This document shows positions 12,026-25,866 of a DNA stretch of 64,000 bases, one piece after another. The translations under genes were made by a program, and so were the position numbers. Source of the DNA: Glandiceps talaboti. Taxonomy: Eukaryota > Hemichordata > Enteropneusta > Spengelidae. The notes under the pieces were generated by a model, which was given only the letters and a program-made list of their open reading frames with translations, made no database searches and was not told the origin of the DNA. Numbering within the stretch: position 1 is the stretch's first letter; each line of letters begins with the position of its first letter. Location of the stretch: assembly GCF_964340395.1 (NCBI RefSeq), contig NC_135562.1, positions 16,496,485 through 16,560,484 of the forward strand. The letters run 5' to 3'.

Positions 12026-12337
12026 AGAATTATTTAGTTTGGTTTAAAATTTAGTTGAAGTGGGCACAAAACTTGATTTGGTTCTGACTGTTCTGAATTT
12101 AGGGACACGAAATCGTCTCCCTGATGGCAGGAGTTCAAAGTGTTGGGACATAATGTGGCCTTTGTCATTTACCATTTTCCCAGCTTTGTTTTGTACACGA
12201 GATGTAAACATTTCATTCAAATTAGTCTACTTTTCACTCAATACTTTACTAAACACATTTACAATTTTGTTCAAGACACTCTTGTAGCTAGTCCCTAGAC
12301 TACCAAACCAGCACAAAAAAGAAAATGTTAAACCGAC

Positions 12338-13560
<1,223 letters not shown>

Positions 13561-14100
13561 ACAACTTCGCCTCGCCACCACCCTGTGTTGCTTGGCAAGG
13601 TGGTAAATAAAACAAGTTTGCCTTTGGGATTATATTAACTGGGATTGTCGACACTGAATAATCCGGTCAATCATGGCACTGCGCTCATTGTATGTCACGG
13701 CGTACAAGTATAAACGACGTTCATACTTCCATGACCATAGTTTCTGCGACCTGTCATTTGTTTGACCATAGACACTCCACCTTTGTGGAGGGTCCATGGT
13801 TTGATGGGATGCGTTAATTCTGGCAAACTTGTTTGGCAAATCGATCTGACGCAATATAGCTTGTGACCGTGGCATGCATAGCTTGGGTCAAAATCTATAA
13901 CACCATTAAAGTATAAATAATGTTTAAACTTCCACGATAACACATACCTTTGAGAAATTATACTGACAGTATAATTACTCCAAGCACAGACTATTCTCGT
14001 GTCAAACTCCGACACGAACTTGTTTTTCCTTGAAGAGTATATCTCGTGAGACCTATGGAAATTATCAAAATCTATATTGTAGTTGAAAAGAGCAAGAATG
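13561..14100. other. Unannotated DNA, possibly LINE 5' sequence
   Basis: May contain more of the same LINE upstream of 13560, but I cannot identify an endonuclease motif. It includes the palindrome at 13767-13798. Confidence 0.35.
13760..13805. mobile_element. 32-bp palindromic mini-insertion (CATAGAC family)
   Basis: The palindrome at 13767-13798 starts catagacactccac and ends gtggagggtccatg. Flanks are gtttgac (13760-13766) and gtttgat (13799-13805), a 7-bp direct repeat with one mismatch, as expected for an older insertion. Confidence 0.55.
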
Positions 14101-14197
14101 AAAAGAGGGGAAATTTAAGGGACATCATTTCTATATACACGTGTATTGTGCAAAGAACCCGATATCTTTGACCGCGTTGCCGTCAACCGAGCAATGG

Positions 14198-14200
<3 letters not shown>

Positions 14201-14284
<84 letters not shown>
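14201..14284. repeat. (TA)n microsatellite
   Basis: About 42 uninterrupted TA units. Confidence 0.97.
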
Positions 14285-14286
<2 letters not shown>

Positions 14287-15250
14287 AGGTAAGTCATAAA
14301 CTGAAGGAAAAGTGCTCAATACTGAGAAGTAGAGCTGTATTTACACAAAGTACACAAGTTATGGTACGGAGGCCGTTACGATCTTCAGACGACTAAATAA
14401 CGGAAATTCAAGTGATAGAATTCGATGCGCGTTGTTGAGTGACATGGTGGAATGATAGAATGTATTTGTTTTCGTGGACGATTTAGTGGACGATCTAGTG
14501 GAATTAATCTCTAAAAAAAAACATGAATCATGGTCTGAGTACTTCACAAATGTATTCAATGCTCAAGTCCAAAGTGATGAAAGTTTCTCGATTTCCATGA
14601 TCTTATCAGATCCACCTTGATAGACATAAATTCAGGCATTAATGGTGAGATTAATATCCGACTGTAGTCTTTTGGACAAGGTAATTACTTTGATAGTCTA
14701 GTTCCTATACTGTATCATTACCATTTATACCTCCACTCAAAGTATAGTCAGAGTCGTTACTCTAGAAGTCTTGAAATGCATGAGATGCAATTTAAAATTC
14801 ATTTACAGCCACCCACACAGTCATTAACATCATGTCTTTGTTAATAAATCACAAAACTCTAACCAATAACACAGTCCCTCATAAAGTTAGTGTTTATTGG
14901 GACAGTAATGTTCAAATGTGGTATATTTGTCAGCCCATGATGCTACTTATATACTGTTTACATCACCAAAACATTTAGGTTTCACTGATTGGGTGAACAA
15001 CTTTTTGTGCTATTTGAGGGGCTTTTGGCTAGACGTGGTTTAGTTAGAAACCATATTGGCATCCAGACTATTACTTTGAAGGAGATCATTGAAGAACAAT
15101 AAAAATAAAACTCAAGGTATGGATATGGGATCAGTGTGGCATTCTACATAGACATTCTCCAACAATTCTTGTAGACATGTTATGTAACCATTTTTTCTTC
15201 ACGAAAGGCATGTTCCCACAGGAATCAATGGGGTAGGGGTTTCTAACATT
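14285..15250. other. Unannotated DNA with parts of an old repeat
   Basis: 14697-14748 and 15030-15070 are the second copy of the repeat at 7706-7850, here split by about 280 bp of unrelated sequence. No gene seen. Confidence 0.5.
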
Positions 15251-15259
15251 GTCTTTTGA

Positions 15260-15650
15260 AAGTAAATTACATGTATGTCAAAACTAAAATTATTGTATTT
15301 ACTAAGAGATGAAATTCTTAAGAAAATTGAAAAGTGGTTATTGGTGGTCATAAACTCGACGTTGTTCGCTTTTTATGAATATCTAGGCGTGATTATGTCA
15401 AGCAGTGGTCTATGGTATTTAGCGCTTGCAGCTCAAGCGAGTAAAGCAATGATTGCGGTCATGAGTCAACTTGCAAAACTTGGGGACCTCCTAGTCAAAA
15501 CTAAATTTAAAAGTTTTTGACTGTAAACTATTACCGATATTAAATTATACAGTGGAGATTTTGGGTTTTAATAGGTCTACTGAAACTGAACGTGTTCAAA
15601 GTAAATTTCAGTGTTATATTTTGAGTCGTATATAAACATATATGTAGTCT
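15260..15650 (+). mobile_element. LINE reverse-transcriptase C-terminal fragment
   Basis: The plus strand encodes YLGVIMSSSGLW, then LAAQASKAMIAVMSQLAKLGDLLVKTKFKSF up to 15520. The sequence continues past the stop as an FDCKLLPILNYTVEILGFNRSTETERVQSKF-like stretch to about 15620. This order (YLG...LAxQASKA...FKLFDxxxxPILxYxxEIxG) is typical of the region downstream of the reverse-transcriptase palm in non-LTR elements. It lies in the opposite orientation to the two neighbouring LINE relics. Stops and frameshifts show it is inactive. Confidence 0.75.
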
Positions 15651-15802
15651 TTGAGTATGGGAGCTACAAAAATGCTTGACAAGTGTTCATTACGGGAAGT
15701 AGGCTGAAATGTTTTGAGATTGCTGAACGAGAGCTGCAAAACTTTAACCTCAGACCACTTCTCCTCAGCCCTGGTTCAAGTTCTTAGGTCATAGTGGTGT
15801 AA

Positions 15803-15842
15803 ACTACATCTCAGACCACAATGTAGTGACCTGAGACTACAT
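15803..15842. mobile_element. 26-bp palindromic mini-insertion (CTCAGACC family)
   Basis: The palindrome at 15810-15835, ctcagaccac-aatgta-gtgacctgag, has one mismatched pair. It is flanked by actacat at 15803-15809 and 15836-15842, an exact 7-bp direct repeat. Another CTCAGACCACT arm lies at 15750-15760 without a close partner. Confidence 0.65.
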
Positions 15843-16113
15843 GTACATGTAGGCCCTACCTACTGGTATATTATGTAACTGCACTTGACGCCAGTGTGAT
15901 TTCTAACTAAACTGTGTTATTGAAAGAACCGATGTGACGTCATCTGTTTTCTTTGTACCTGACACAATCCTAGCTGCTGTATTTTGGGCATGTTCAAGAG
16001 GGACAATGTTTTTAGCTGGCAGCCCATACAGAAGGGCCATTCAGTAGTCAGGTATCGATGATATAAGTGCATGACCAAGGTTCTGACAAACTCCGTTTGT
16101 AAGATACTGGCGT

Positions 16114-16162
16114 ATGCGACCATAGACAGTGGAGGGGCCCCCTCCACTGTCAATGATGCGAC
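16114..16162. mobile_element. 35-bp palindromic mini-insertion inside a LINE (CATAGAC family)
   Basis: The palindrome at 16121-16155 has a core with a 13-bp perfect stem, gacagtggagggg/cccctccactgtc. It is flanked by atgcgac at 16114-16120 and 16156-16162, an exact 7-bp direct repeat. Removing the palindrome and one repeat (42 bp, 14 codons) restores the usual LINE reading ...TIGRI-RQYL..., so this is an insertion with a defined empty state. A second identical palindrome in the duplicated unit starts at 16415. Confidence 0.85.
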
Positions 16163-16706
16163 CTATTGTTCGGGGGTGAAAAAGAACTGATCTACATGTC
16201 AACGAGATGTGCTTCTTGAGGTTATAACGGTCATCAATTGTTACACAAATGGTACATGCTGAATCCACTAACTGCACAGAAGACGATCCCATGTTGATGT
16301 GGTTCATGAGACGAGGAAGCCTGTTGTTGAACTGAGACGTGATAAGGAGGACCTCGGTTTTGCCATCATTAAACTAGCTTATTTTGGGTCGTTTAATATC
16401 ATGTGCAACAGTTTCCATAGACAGTGGAGGGGCCCCCTCCACTGTCAATGATGCGACCTATTGTTCGGGGGTGAAAAAGAACTGATCTACATGTCAACGA
16501 GATGTGCTTCTTGAGGTTATAACGGTCATCAATTGTTACACAAATGGTACATGCTGAATCCACTAACTGCACAGAAGACGATCCCATGTTGATGTGGTTC
16601 ATGAGACGAGGAAGCCTGTTGAACTGAGACGTGATAAGGAGGACCTCGGTTTTGCCATCATTAAACTAGCTTATTTTGGGTCGTTTAATATCATGTGCAA
16701 CAGTTT
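16120..16706. repeat. 295-bp tandem duplication within a LINE
   Basis: 16120-16414 and 16415-16706 are identical except that a TTG is missing from the second copy (near 16620). Both start with the CATAGAC palindrome. The tetranucleotide ccat occurs both at the start of the unit and just after its second copy (16707-16710), so the junction has 4-bp microhomology at the palindrome edge. Confidence 0.95.
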
Positions 16707-17079
16707 CCATCTTAGTTACTGTAGTTGACGTATGTGATTGGGGAAATATATTGGTAAATCTGGTTGTCGTCTGCATGTTGTTGCATATTGAGATTTTGAT
16801 GTCGGATTAGCTTTCCAAGTGGTGATGTGTATAGACAGCATACGCGTGTAAGAGTGGACCAAGCACAGGGTTTTGTGACACTCCACACTGCAAATGTTTG
16901 GTTTCTGATATGCCTTGTACAGAAATGGACTGTTGTATATCTTTGAGGTATAAAGACTCTAGTCGAATGCCTGTAATACCGAGCTCGGAATAAACTTGAA
17001 ATTATGCTGGAGTCAGAATTTACGGGGGGGGGGGGCATGAACAAAATTGAGGTTCAAAGGGAGGGGGGCATGACAATTG

Positions 17080-17162
17080 TGATGGTCTGAAAGGGCCCCC
17101 GAATATTCTGCTCATGATTTGAACCAAAATTAAACCTCAGGAGCAGTTGTTTACCAAGTAAA
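17080..17162 (+). repeat. Dispersed repeat (gtctgaaaggg...gctcatga), copy 2
   Basis: Partner of 10946-11035. It is followed by a (TC)n array and then by a short echo at 17366-17393. G runs precede it at 17023-17035 and 17060-17068. Confidence 0.6.
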
Positions 17163-17184
17163 TTTACATTTGTATAAGTGTATG

Positions 17185-17301
<117 letters not shown>

Positions 17302-17393
17302 GCCGTATGTCTCCTTCTCTCTTGCTCTATCTCTCTGTGTGGAGACTTTGTTGAACATTCAAACCACAGGAGCAATCGTTTACCTTGTACTTT

Positions 17394-18358
<965 letters not shown>

Positions 18359-18385
18359 GTCTCCCCCTCTCTCTCGTCTCCGTAT

Positions 18386-19500
18386 CGAAACTTATTTAGT
18401 CATAAAATCATCAGGTTTCTGACAATTTCCAATACCTGTTACAAGAAAGACTGCAGTACAAGAATATTTGGTTAGCTACATGTATTACATCTGATGCCTT
18501 ATACGTGACACGCACGATAATTGTCCAGTTTGCATCAGAGGGTGTGCCTCGCCTTCTGTACATGTGCCGTACGTCTGGCTTGTCTGTCAGTGTCACATTT
18601 TGCTTCCCCTCTTCAGTTTTCTCAGATGTTTTAAGAATTTAAACATAGTCAGTGTCTGATCGACAAAAATTCTTTCCACTGAAGTTTAGAAAACATTTAG
18701 TGCAACTCTACGTAAACGTCATGTTGATGCATCATACATCATCATGAGACGTCACATTGACCTCACACTTCGCTTCGCGCTTCCTTCAACGTCCGGTCGT
18801 TATGAAACTAGTTCGAAGGCTTTCGCTAGCGATAGCGTGGCCAGTCTTGTTTTACTGCGTAATCGTCTAATGTTTTCCAAATAATTATGAATTAATTTAT
18901 CTTTTTGTTTACACTTTGGGTATTTTACTTGCTATTAGAACTCCCGGGCAACTCATATTTAATTTTCCAACCTTAGAATTTGTTCAATGATCGTCAGGTT
19001 TGAGTACTTTCCTAAGCCGGTCCCACAACTGTTATACTTATAAGTTATAGCTGGGCGTTGTGACCGGTAACCGGCTATTATCTACATCACTGCCTACTAG
19101 GTACGTCAAAAACACACCGTTCGCACATGTGAGCCTGATTTTAGGCAAAATATCGGGCTATTAGAGTGCATACAGGCCCTTTTGTTCGCTTGTATTGTTT
19201 GCATTTGGTATTTGGCATTTCGCACGTTGTTTATTTGCACCATTCACAGTGTCTTATCATGCTTTGTGTAACTTGTAAGCCTAATCGACAACTGGGCCAA
19301 CGGTTTTTACTAGACAAATTTGAAACAAATTTTGCGTCAGTTTGATGGTAAACCTGCTATATTGACTACCAAACTTAGTTAACCCCAGTTATTTTTACTC
19401 ATGTTGCATCACCATATATTTAGAAAGAGTATATATGAAATATGAGAGCCATGTGAAACTTCTTCAGTGCAAAATGGGATGAAGATATGAGGGCAAAGTC
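18386..19500. other. Unannotated DNA
   Basis: No gene recognised. A GC-richer patch at about 18770-18850 holds small hairpins such as cttcgcttcgcg and cgctagcgatagcg, with no clear role. Confidence 0.45.
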
Positions 19501-19503
19501 AGT

Positions 19504-19673
19504 GCTCCTTATAGTCTCGCTGCCAGACTCGAGACTATCGTCCCTAATCTGTTTACCGAGCGGCGCAGCCGCGAGAATAGAGGGGGACTGGTCCCGCTCT
19601 TCTCGCGGCTGCGCCGCTCGGTAAACAGATTAGGGACGATAGTCTCGAGTCTGGCAGCGAGACTATGCTCCTT
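19504..19673. mobile_element. 156-bp GC-rich foldback MITE
   Basis: Two perfectly complementary 67-bp arms, 19511-19577 and 19600-19666, enclose a 22-bp loop that is itself partly complementary. The ends are atagtctcgc and gcgagactat. Both sides carry gctcctt (19504-19510 and 19667-19673), an exact 7-bp direct repeat. The arms are much richer in G and C than the surroundings, which suggests a foreign or recently arrived element. It encodes nothing. RNA from it would form a near-perfect hairpin. Confidence 0.85.
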
Positions 19674-19923
19674 ACAGCAGTTTGTTTTTCCCGCATATGC
19701 ATACATTACCCATAATCCTTTTAAGTATTCTGCAGATATCTGCGCAATGTGCACTCATGACTCATGAAAATCTGGAATGCACTGATCGAAGCCAATTGTA
19801 CAGTTATACTATAAAAACAGGAGTTATGAGTATAATTGAAATAAAACAAGAGAATAAGAGATGAGGGCCCTCAGAATCGTCACGTAGAGTGATATAACAG
19901 TTACATGGATGCCGGGCATGTAC

Positions 19924-19952
19924 CCATAGGTACGGGCCCGGGGGGGGGGGGG
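19924..19952. repeat. G run
   Basis: A run of 12-14 G next to gggcccg, inside AT-rich DNA. Confidence 0.85.
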
Positions 19953-20681
19953 TTCTGCATGCCGAACGTCATTAAGTATTTCCTTTACTTTGGTGCTCAT
20001 GATCGTAATTTGGATGATGCCCAAGATATTTGAGGCGTGAATACCTGTTGTTCTTCTAAAGGCTTGTTTATTACTGTGAAGATCACACCCTAACACTTAA
20101 TTGTTCTATAAACGACACATGGACAAGAATACTATTCCCATAGAGGTTAGTCTAGTTAATTCCTGATGGACCGTATTTCGTTCAGCGTTACGTTGTACAT
20201 AACACGGTCAGTCAGAAACTATAGACGACATGGACGACATGGATGCCATATAATATTCCCAATAGTCACTCAATTTTACTTAGCTAGAAATAATGTCCAC
20301 AGACTCAAATCTGTCAGCACGTCTCTACTGTGAGTTTGTTGACGCTATTGGCCGGTCAGGTTTGTTAAGAAGCTCCATACACTAGCAATATTTGTGGCCC
20401 AATTTTAAACTATTATTGGAAACGATTGTCATGTCATCTAAATCTGTATTACTATGCATCAAACGCGTAGAAATGTGAAACACGTTTAGTGGTGGCGGTA
20501 TGTAGTGCATAATGAAAAGGCGTACTACGAACATTTATTTCAAAATGAGCCCTGTGATATTACAATCTACGTACGTCCTAACCATGTAGTTCATATCATA
20601 AGCCTGCTTATATACATACATATGTATCGAATACACTAGCTACACGTATAGCGTTTATGTACGTATTGATTGCAAGCACGG
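19953..20681. other. Unannotated DNA
   Basis: Nothing recognised. Confidence 0.45.
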
Positions 20682-20941
20682 TAGATTTGAATATTCATTT
20701 GTTTACTGCCCGGTTATGGGGGTGAACTCATGAATATATTCTGAACTAAATGCAAATGTATTCAAATCACTTCCGACTCGCAATCTGAACTATTTTTCAG
20801 ATCGAGTATAATCCGATTAGACAGGCGCTAATGGGAAAGTACAGAAACGTCCACCTCATCAGCATAAAAGTACAGAATTGAACTCAATCTGAACTATAGT
20901 ACGGAAAGTGTCGTAAACTGTACTATTTTTTCTACTAGTGT
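20682..20941 (-). mobile_element. 260-bp dispersed repeat, copy 2
   Basis: Exact reverse complement of 3170-3429. The flanking sequences differ, so the 260 bp define the shared unit. No clean target-site duplication is visible at either copy. Confidence 0.85.
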
Positions 20942-23900
20942 AATACAAGAACATATAAGTCAAATGGGTACTGACAAGCATGCAGAGAATCAAATGTCTG
21001 TTGTCATGGTGTGAGCAGAGGAATGGTTCTCACAGGAGTGAAGGGGAACATTGTGGTAAGATATCGGGGACGTGTTGAAGTGGGATGTTGACACCAATCC
21101 CGATAAGCTCTGCCGTGCACCCATCTCTGGGATTTCAGACCCTGCAGCCAATGCTTTTAAAATCATTAATGAGGTGACAGCGATGGGATTGAGTACACAC
21201 CATTGATTCTGCCAGTGAGTCGGACACGTGTTCCTTTTCACATCTGACAATATTTAACCCACGTTTTGTTTTTAATATTTTAATATGGGGAAAGGGTCAT
21301 GTTTCAGACAAAGAAAATGAAGGAAGGGCCACTTTTCAGAAAGTTTAAAACCAGGGGATGGTCACATTTTACGCAATAGCCTGGGCTTAATGACCCCGTT
21401 CTAAATACTGAAGGCTGCTTAATAGATCAACGAAAGGCGTTTCTTTAAGTGATCTGCCATTCAAGCAAGACGTCTTTTGAATTATCGAGGAGCAGACACG
21501 ATGACTGACCTTGATAAAGACGAGAGGTGATTTTGAGTGTGATAAATTTGTAAAATGGGAGAGAAGAGAATCAATACAAATGACAAAGTGTGTTATCAAT
21601 CATCTATCACCGCCGGAGTCTTGAACTCTAAGTTTAATAATATCATACTGTATCACAAATGTATGTTATTCGTGATAAAGCAAGACTAGTACATTACGTT
21701 GATGAATTTTGAAATTTAGTCTCAAACATATTTACAATTTTCTCAATCTGAATGACATAAAGTGTTAAATGTGAACGGCAACATAATCACCATCTGATCT
21801 GCTGGTGCACTAGCGCCACACAGTGGTGAGCTTGAGAAAAAAACCAAAGATTCTTTGCAGTACTTGTGTTGTTTGGTCTCGCCTGACGAGTCCAAGAACA
21901 ACATATTTTATTTCAAATTTTTAAATGATATGAAGCGAAATGTTTGACATCATACTTTCTAACATGAAATTGTATGTTCTTCGAATTCAATAATGAATAC
22001 TTCTCTTCAACGGAGGAAATAAAAGAAATATGGTACATGTAGAGAATGTATTGCTCATGGTTCCAAGAATGAAAAGGACAGTACAATATAGTTACTTTGG
22101 AACGATAAATTTGTAATGATCACGTGACTGTCGCGTAACCCGACGTAAGAAAAGATGATGTCGCATATGGCTATGCGTTTTTGACTGATTACTGTTAGAA
22201 CACGCAAGATTGGAACATTCAACTAACACAGTCACAAAAAAGGATCGATAAAACCACTTAATTGTTTTGGGGACCACTGCAACAAGACCGGTCTCAATAT
22301 GTCCTGGGATAACATCAAGGTTGTAGCCAGAGAACAGGACTGGTTAAAATGTAAAGAAAGGAAGCCATACAGACGAGACAGAGAAGACATATCGAACAGA
22401 GACCAATGATACCAACTACCATCAATTTGCGATAATATTATTCCGCCAATCCAGAGAGAGATATCCGACGCTGAAGAATTAAATCATTGCGTCATCAATG
22501 TCCGTAGTAGATGGATCAAAACGTCACATTTGATTCCAATTTATCATTCCTGAGTAACTATATTGTAATGTTTTATGGTGCATGTTGCATTCAATGAACA
22601 AGGCTGAAAAACACATTTTCACAAACTTATCATTCTTGTACTAAAGACACAGTTTTACTGATAACAAGTATGTTGCTCGATTCATCACACATAATTAAAC
22701 CATACATATATAAAGAGAATACACACTACTAGCATGATTGGGAAAGGTAAATGCAGATATGTCGATAATCACTGAAAATATTTCATTTATTTAGGGGAAA
22801 ACAGAGTGGACATTGACCTCTACTCAAAGATGAGAAATAAATAGATTGGATTGGATAACACATTCATTAACGAATGATGGGAATATGTCAAGCCAATACG
22901 TTTAAACATTCTACACACCTTTCTGGGATATAAATTATCCGAAGCTTACGTCACAAATCATATGTGCTGCCCCCCCCCCCACCTCTCCGTTTTTATTACC
23001 TGATGTCATTTCCTTCTTATTTTCTTCCTCGTTTTAATTTATTTAAAATTTATTGGAAAACCAATCCTGTTATTCTGACACATCAGATGCACTTTACGAG
23101 TTTTAGTTTTTATTTGTTTACGGTTATCGTTCTTTCAACGTAAACCAAGTTGAGACACTAAGTGCAGTTAAATTTAATGAAAGTAAATTACTACTGCAAA
23201 AAAGCCCGTTAATCCCTCGGAACATCTCCCGGTAGGGACAGTTGTTATCTAGACATGTTGTTATATCGATCTCCGGGGAAAGAAAGTGAACATATGACTT
23301 ACATGCTGTGAATTATAGATCCTTTGAATAAGTTTCATTTGACAATTACAATGAAAATCAGTCGAGCTGCAGAAGGAGAATTGGTTGGAAGGTGATTTAT
23401 GGACTACTCACACTTAATAGCAACAGTGTATCAAAACATTTCGACTGTACTGTAGCCAAAAGTAGCAATTACACCGTATGACTCTGTCCTTCTGAGAAGT
23501 GCCAAAACACCACAAATGTTTTTTTTAATTGTTGAGTTAGGACTCAACACATTTTTGTATTAGGAAGTGCTTATCAATCATTCCATATCTTTCTAAATAC
23601 ATTGCAGAATTATAAATGTGTATATCCTTCTTGAAGCTCAATTAATCGTCACTGTAAAACTTGACTTACTAATAACAATGATTATACTACGACTAGACCG
23701 ACTTGGCCAACCAGAGGCCTTGATTTCGGTTGGTTATATGGAGCCATAACCCACTCTTTCTTAGGGGTGTGACCTATATTACGCTCAGCACTCAATTTGC
23801 ATGCAACAAATTACACAACATTTTTAAAAAGATCCGTTTGAGCCAGTCACGCCATAATATAAGTAAGATAGACAACTCGTTCGATAGGGTTATGTGCCAA

Positions 23901-25519
23901 AAACTCGGGCCTACGCCCCCTCGTTTATTAGCACATAACACTCCCGAACTCGTTGACTATTTATTACGTACAGTCTTCTACTACTGCTGTTGGATTGTCT
24001 TTCTGGGGGAGGGGGTGTCAATTTCACATCCGGTTAAATTCTCATAATAAAGCTGTTTATTCTTTGTATTTTGTAACCTGTAACCGCACAATATTATCAT
24101 TACATACAAAACTAAGAATGTCACAAACTGAAGTCATTACATGTATATAATTGAAATATAATGAAATGTTAATACATTTCTAAAAATTGATCTAGAATAC
24201 ATTCCTTTAATTCATTCAAAATTTCCAAAGTCCCCCTCTAGTTGATATTATAGTTTGTGCTGACCTCAGTAAAGTGTTGGCGCCAATGAAGGAGACAAGA
24301 AGCAAATTAATTCATATTTATGAGGGTAATACACATTTAAATTGACGCTATGCTCGTTTACTTATCAGTGTAATAATTGCACGATTAAAGCAATATCTTT
24401 CCTCGAATTACGCATCCTATCACCATCCAATCTAAGAATATTCCCAATGCATCAAACTTGTCTGGTTGCAAATTTCTCCGCTACACTCATCAAACTTGTA
24501 CGTATGCAAAATTCCCCAGTCCTCTCGCCTTCTTTTTGAAATGTCACTACATTAAATATGTATTGGGGTTACAGTGTACAAGTGTCTTCGTTACTTTTTA
24601 TGGACTTACTATAATTTCGCTGGCAGACCCGACACGTTATCTGATGTATTCTGAAATAATAATTAATGCCAATAAATCAACCTAGAGATCTTCTTTACGG
24701 GATGTTTGGATGCTATGATACCGCTTCCTGTTTTCTTTCCTTTTTTTATTTACAGTCGCACGCAATTGTGAAAGAGGATTTGAACGAGTTCAATCTAAAT
24801 AGCTGATTACATACATGTAACACAACACTTGGTTGACATATGAATTAACAACTCGAAGCACAAACCACTTGAGTTCAGACATTGAGATCGATATTTTTAT
24901 TTGACGAAAGCAAATTGGGTCTATAATTCACACGGTTTTAGACAAGTCGGCAACACCTTTTATCTGTTTAATTTTCCACAGTCTACTATAACCTCATCAG
25001 CAGGCAGTATAAGTACGCATGCAATGAAATAAAGTTTGGGGATATTTCAGACATACAATAACCTCCTACAGAACAGGAAAAACAAACTTGGCATTTGTGA
25101 AGTGGAAAACAAATATGCAAAACGTGATCGTATGAAAATCTTTACTCAACGTTATCAAGACCAGCTACCGGAGTGCAATTACTGAATTTCAACATTGAAT
25201 AATTTGAACTTTTCTTATGCATAACTGTTGAAAGGTCACCCGCAAAGGTGTATATTCTACGAGAATGAATATACATTGACTCTAGGTTCATACTTAGATT
25301 GAAATTTCTACTCAGAGTCAAAATATTGCTTGGAAACGAATCCAAAATTTCCCAAATTTGTAGTACATTCCTGACGATGCTGACGAGACGTCGACGAAAT
25401 ATTTTGACACTGTGTATATTCTACGTACTTAATAAAAGATAGGTTTCCCGTGCCCTTTTTTTCAATTTTCAGGCTATACCGAGGCTTAATCCGGAATGAG
25501 CCTTCAAATTTAATGATTC
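20942..25519. other. Unannotated AT-rich DNA
   Basis: No gene, RNA or strong repeat recognised across about 4.6 kb. A C run is at 22971-22980. At 25309-25420 there is a sequence resembling the hairpin arms at 40451-40568 (tctactca..gagtcaaaa) followed by ctgacgagacgtcgacgaaat, which recalls retroelement 3' tails but is not decisive. Confidence 0.45.
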
Positions 25520-25866
25520 AGAACACCTTCTGATCTTTTTTTCTTTTATCTTTTTTTTTTTTTTTTTTTTTTTTTTGGGGGGGGGGGGGTTCTTATACGT
25601 TTGTAATATTTTGCTGATAAAAATTTCAAAACACCTTGAATTAACAGTTCCTGGTTTGCAGTATTTTCACTTCTGAAGTGTACGTTTTGAAAGAGGTGAC
25701 CAAAACTTGAACACTGTTATGTAAAATTGACCACATCCGTTAGGAAAATAAAATAATAATTTAAAAATACACCAGAATGTCTTTATTGAAAATATCGCTC
25801 TTGTTTATGTTCCATCGCTCAATAAAACGAGATACATGCAGAGATCGATATAAACATGATATTATT
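25520..25866 (+). mobile_element. Miniature element X, copy 1 (interrupted)
   Basis: 25610-25866 is collinear with 52270-52545. Shared blocks include ctgataaaa, tttcacttc/g..gaa.gtgta.gttttgaaagag, accaaaac, aggaaaataaaa, tttattgaaaatat and tatgttccatc. The left end (agaacaccttctgatctt at 25519) is the complement of the right end of the second copy (agatcagaaggtgtt at 52556), suggesting terminal inverted repeats. The copy contains a T tract and G run and ends where the next element begins. Confidence 0.55.
25540..25590. repeat. Poly-T tract followed by a G run
   Basis: About 35 T-rich bases end in 13 consecutive G, as at 9099-9154. Confidence 0.9.

Larger units (their letters stand above)
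15917..16990 (-). mobile_element. LINE reverse transcriptase relic (L2/CR1-like)
   Basis: Minus-strand reading gives, in order: YTSPLGKLIRHQNLNMQQHADDNQIYQY (about 16830-16730, active-site YADD now HADD at 16766-16777); NDGKTEVLLITSQFNNRLPRLMNHINMGSSSVQLVDS; IDDRYNLKKHISLTCRSVLFHPRTIGRI; then RQYLTNGVCQNLGHALISS and LLYGLPAKNIVPLEHAQNTAARIVSGTKK (down to 15917). The stretch between SSVQLVDS and GRI is present twice because of a tandem duplication. A 35-bp palindrome plus its 7-bp duplication sits between GRI and RQYL. Frames are broken in several places and no endonuclease is seen. Confidence 0.88.
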
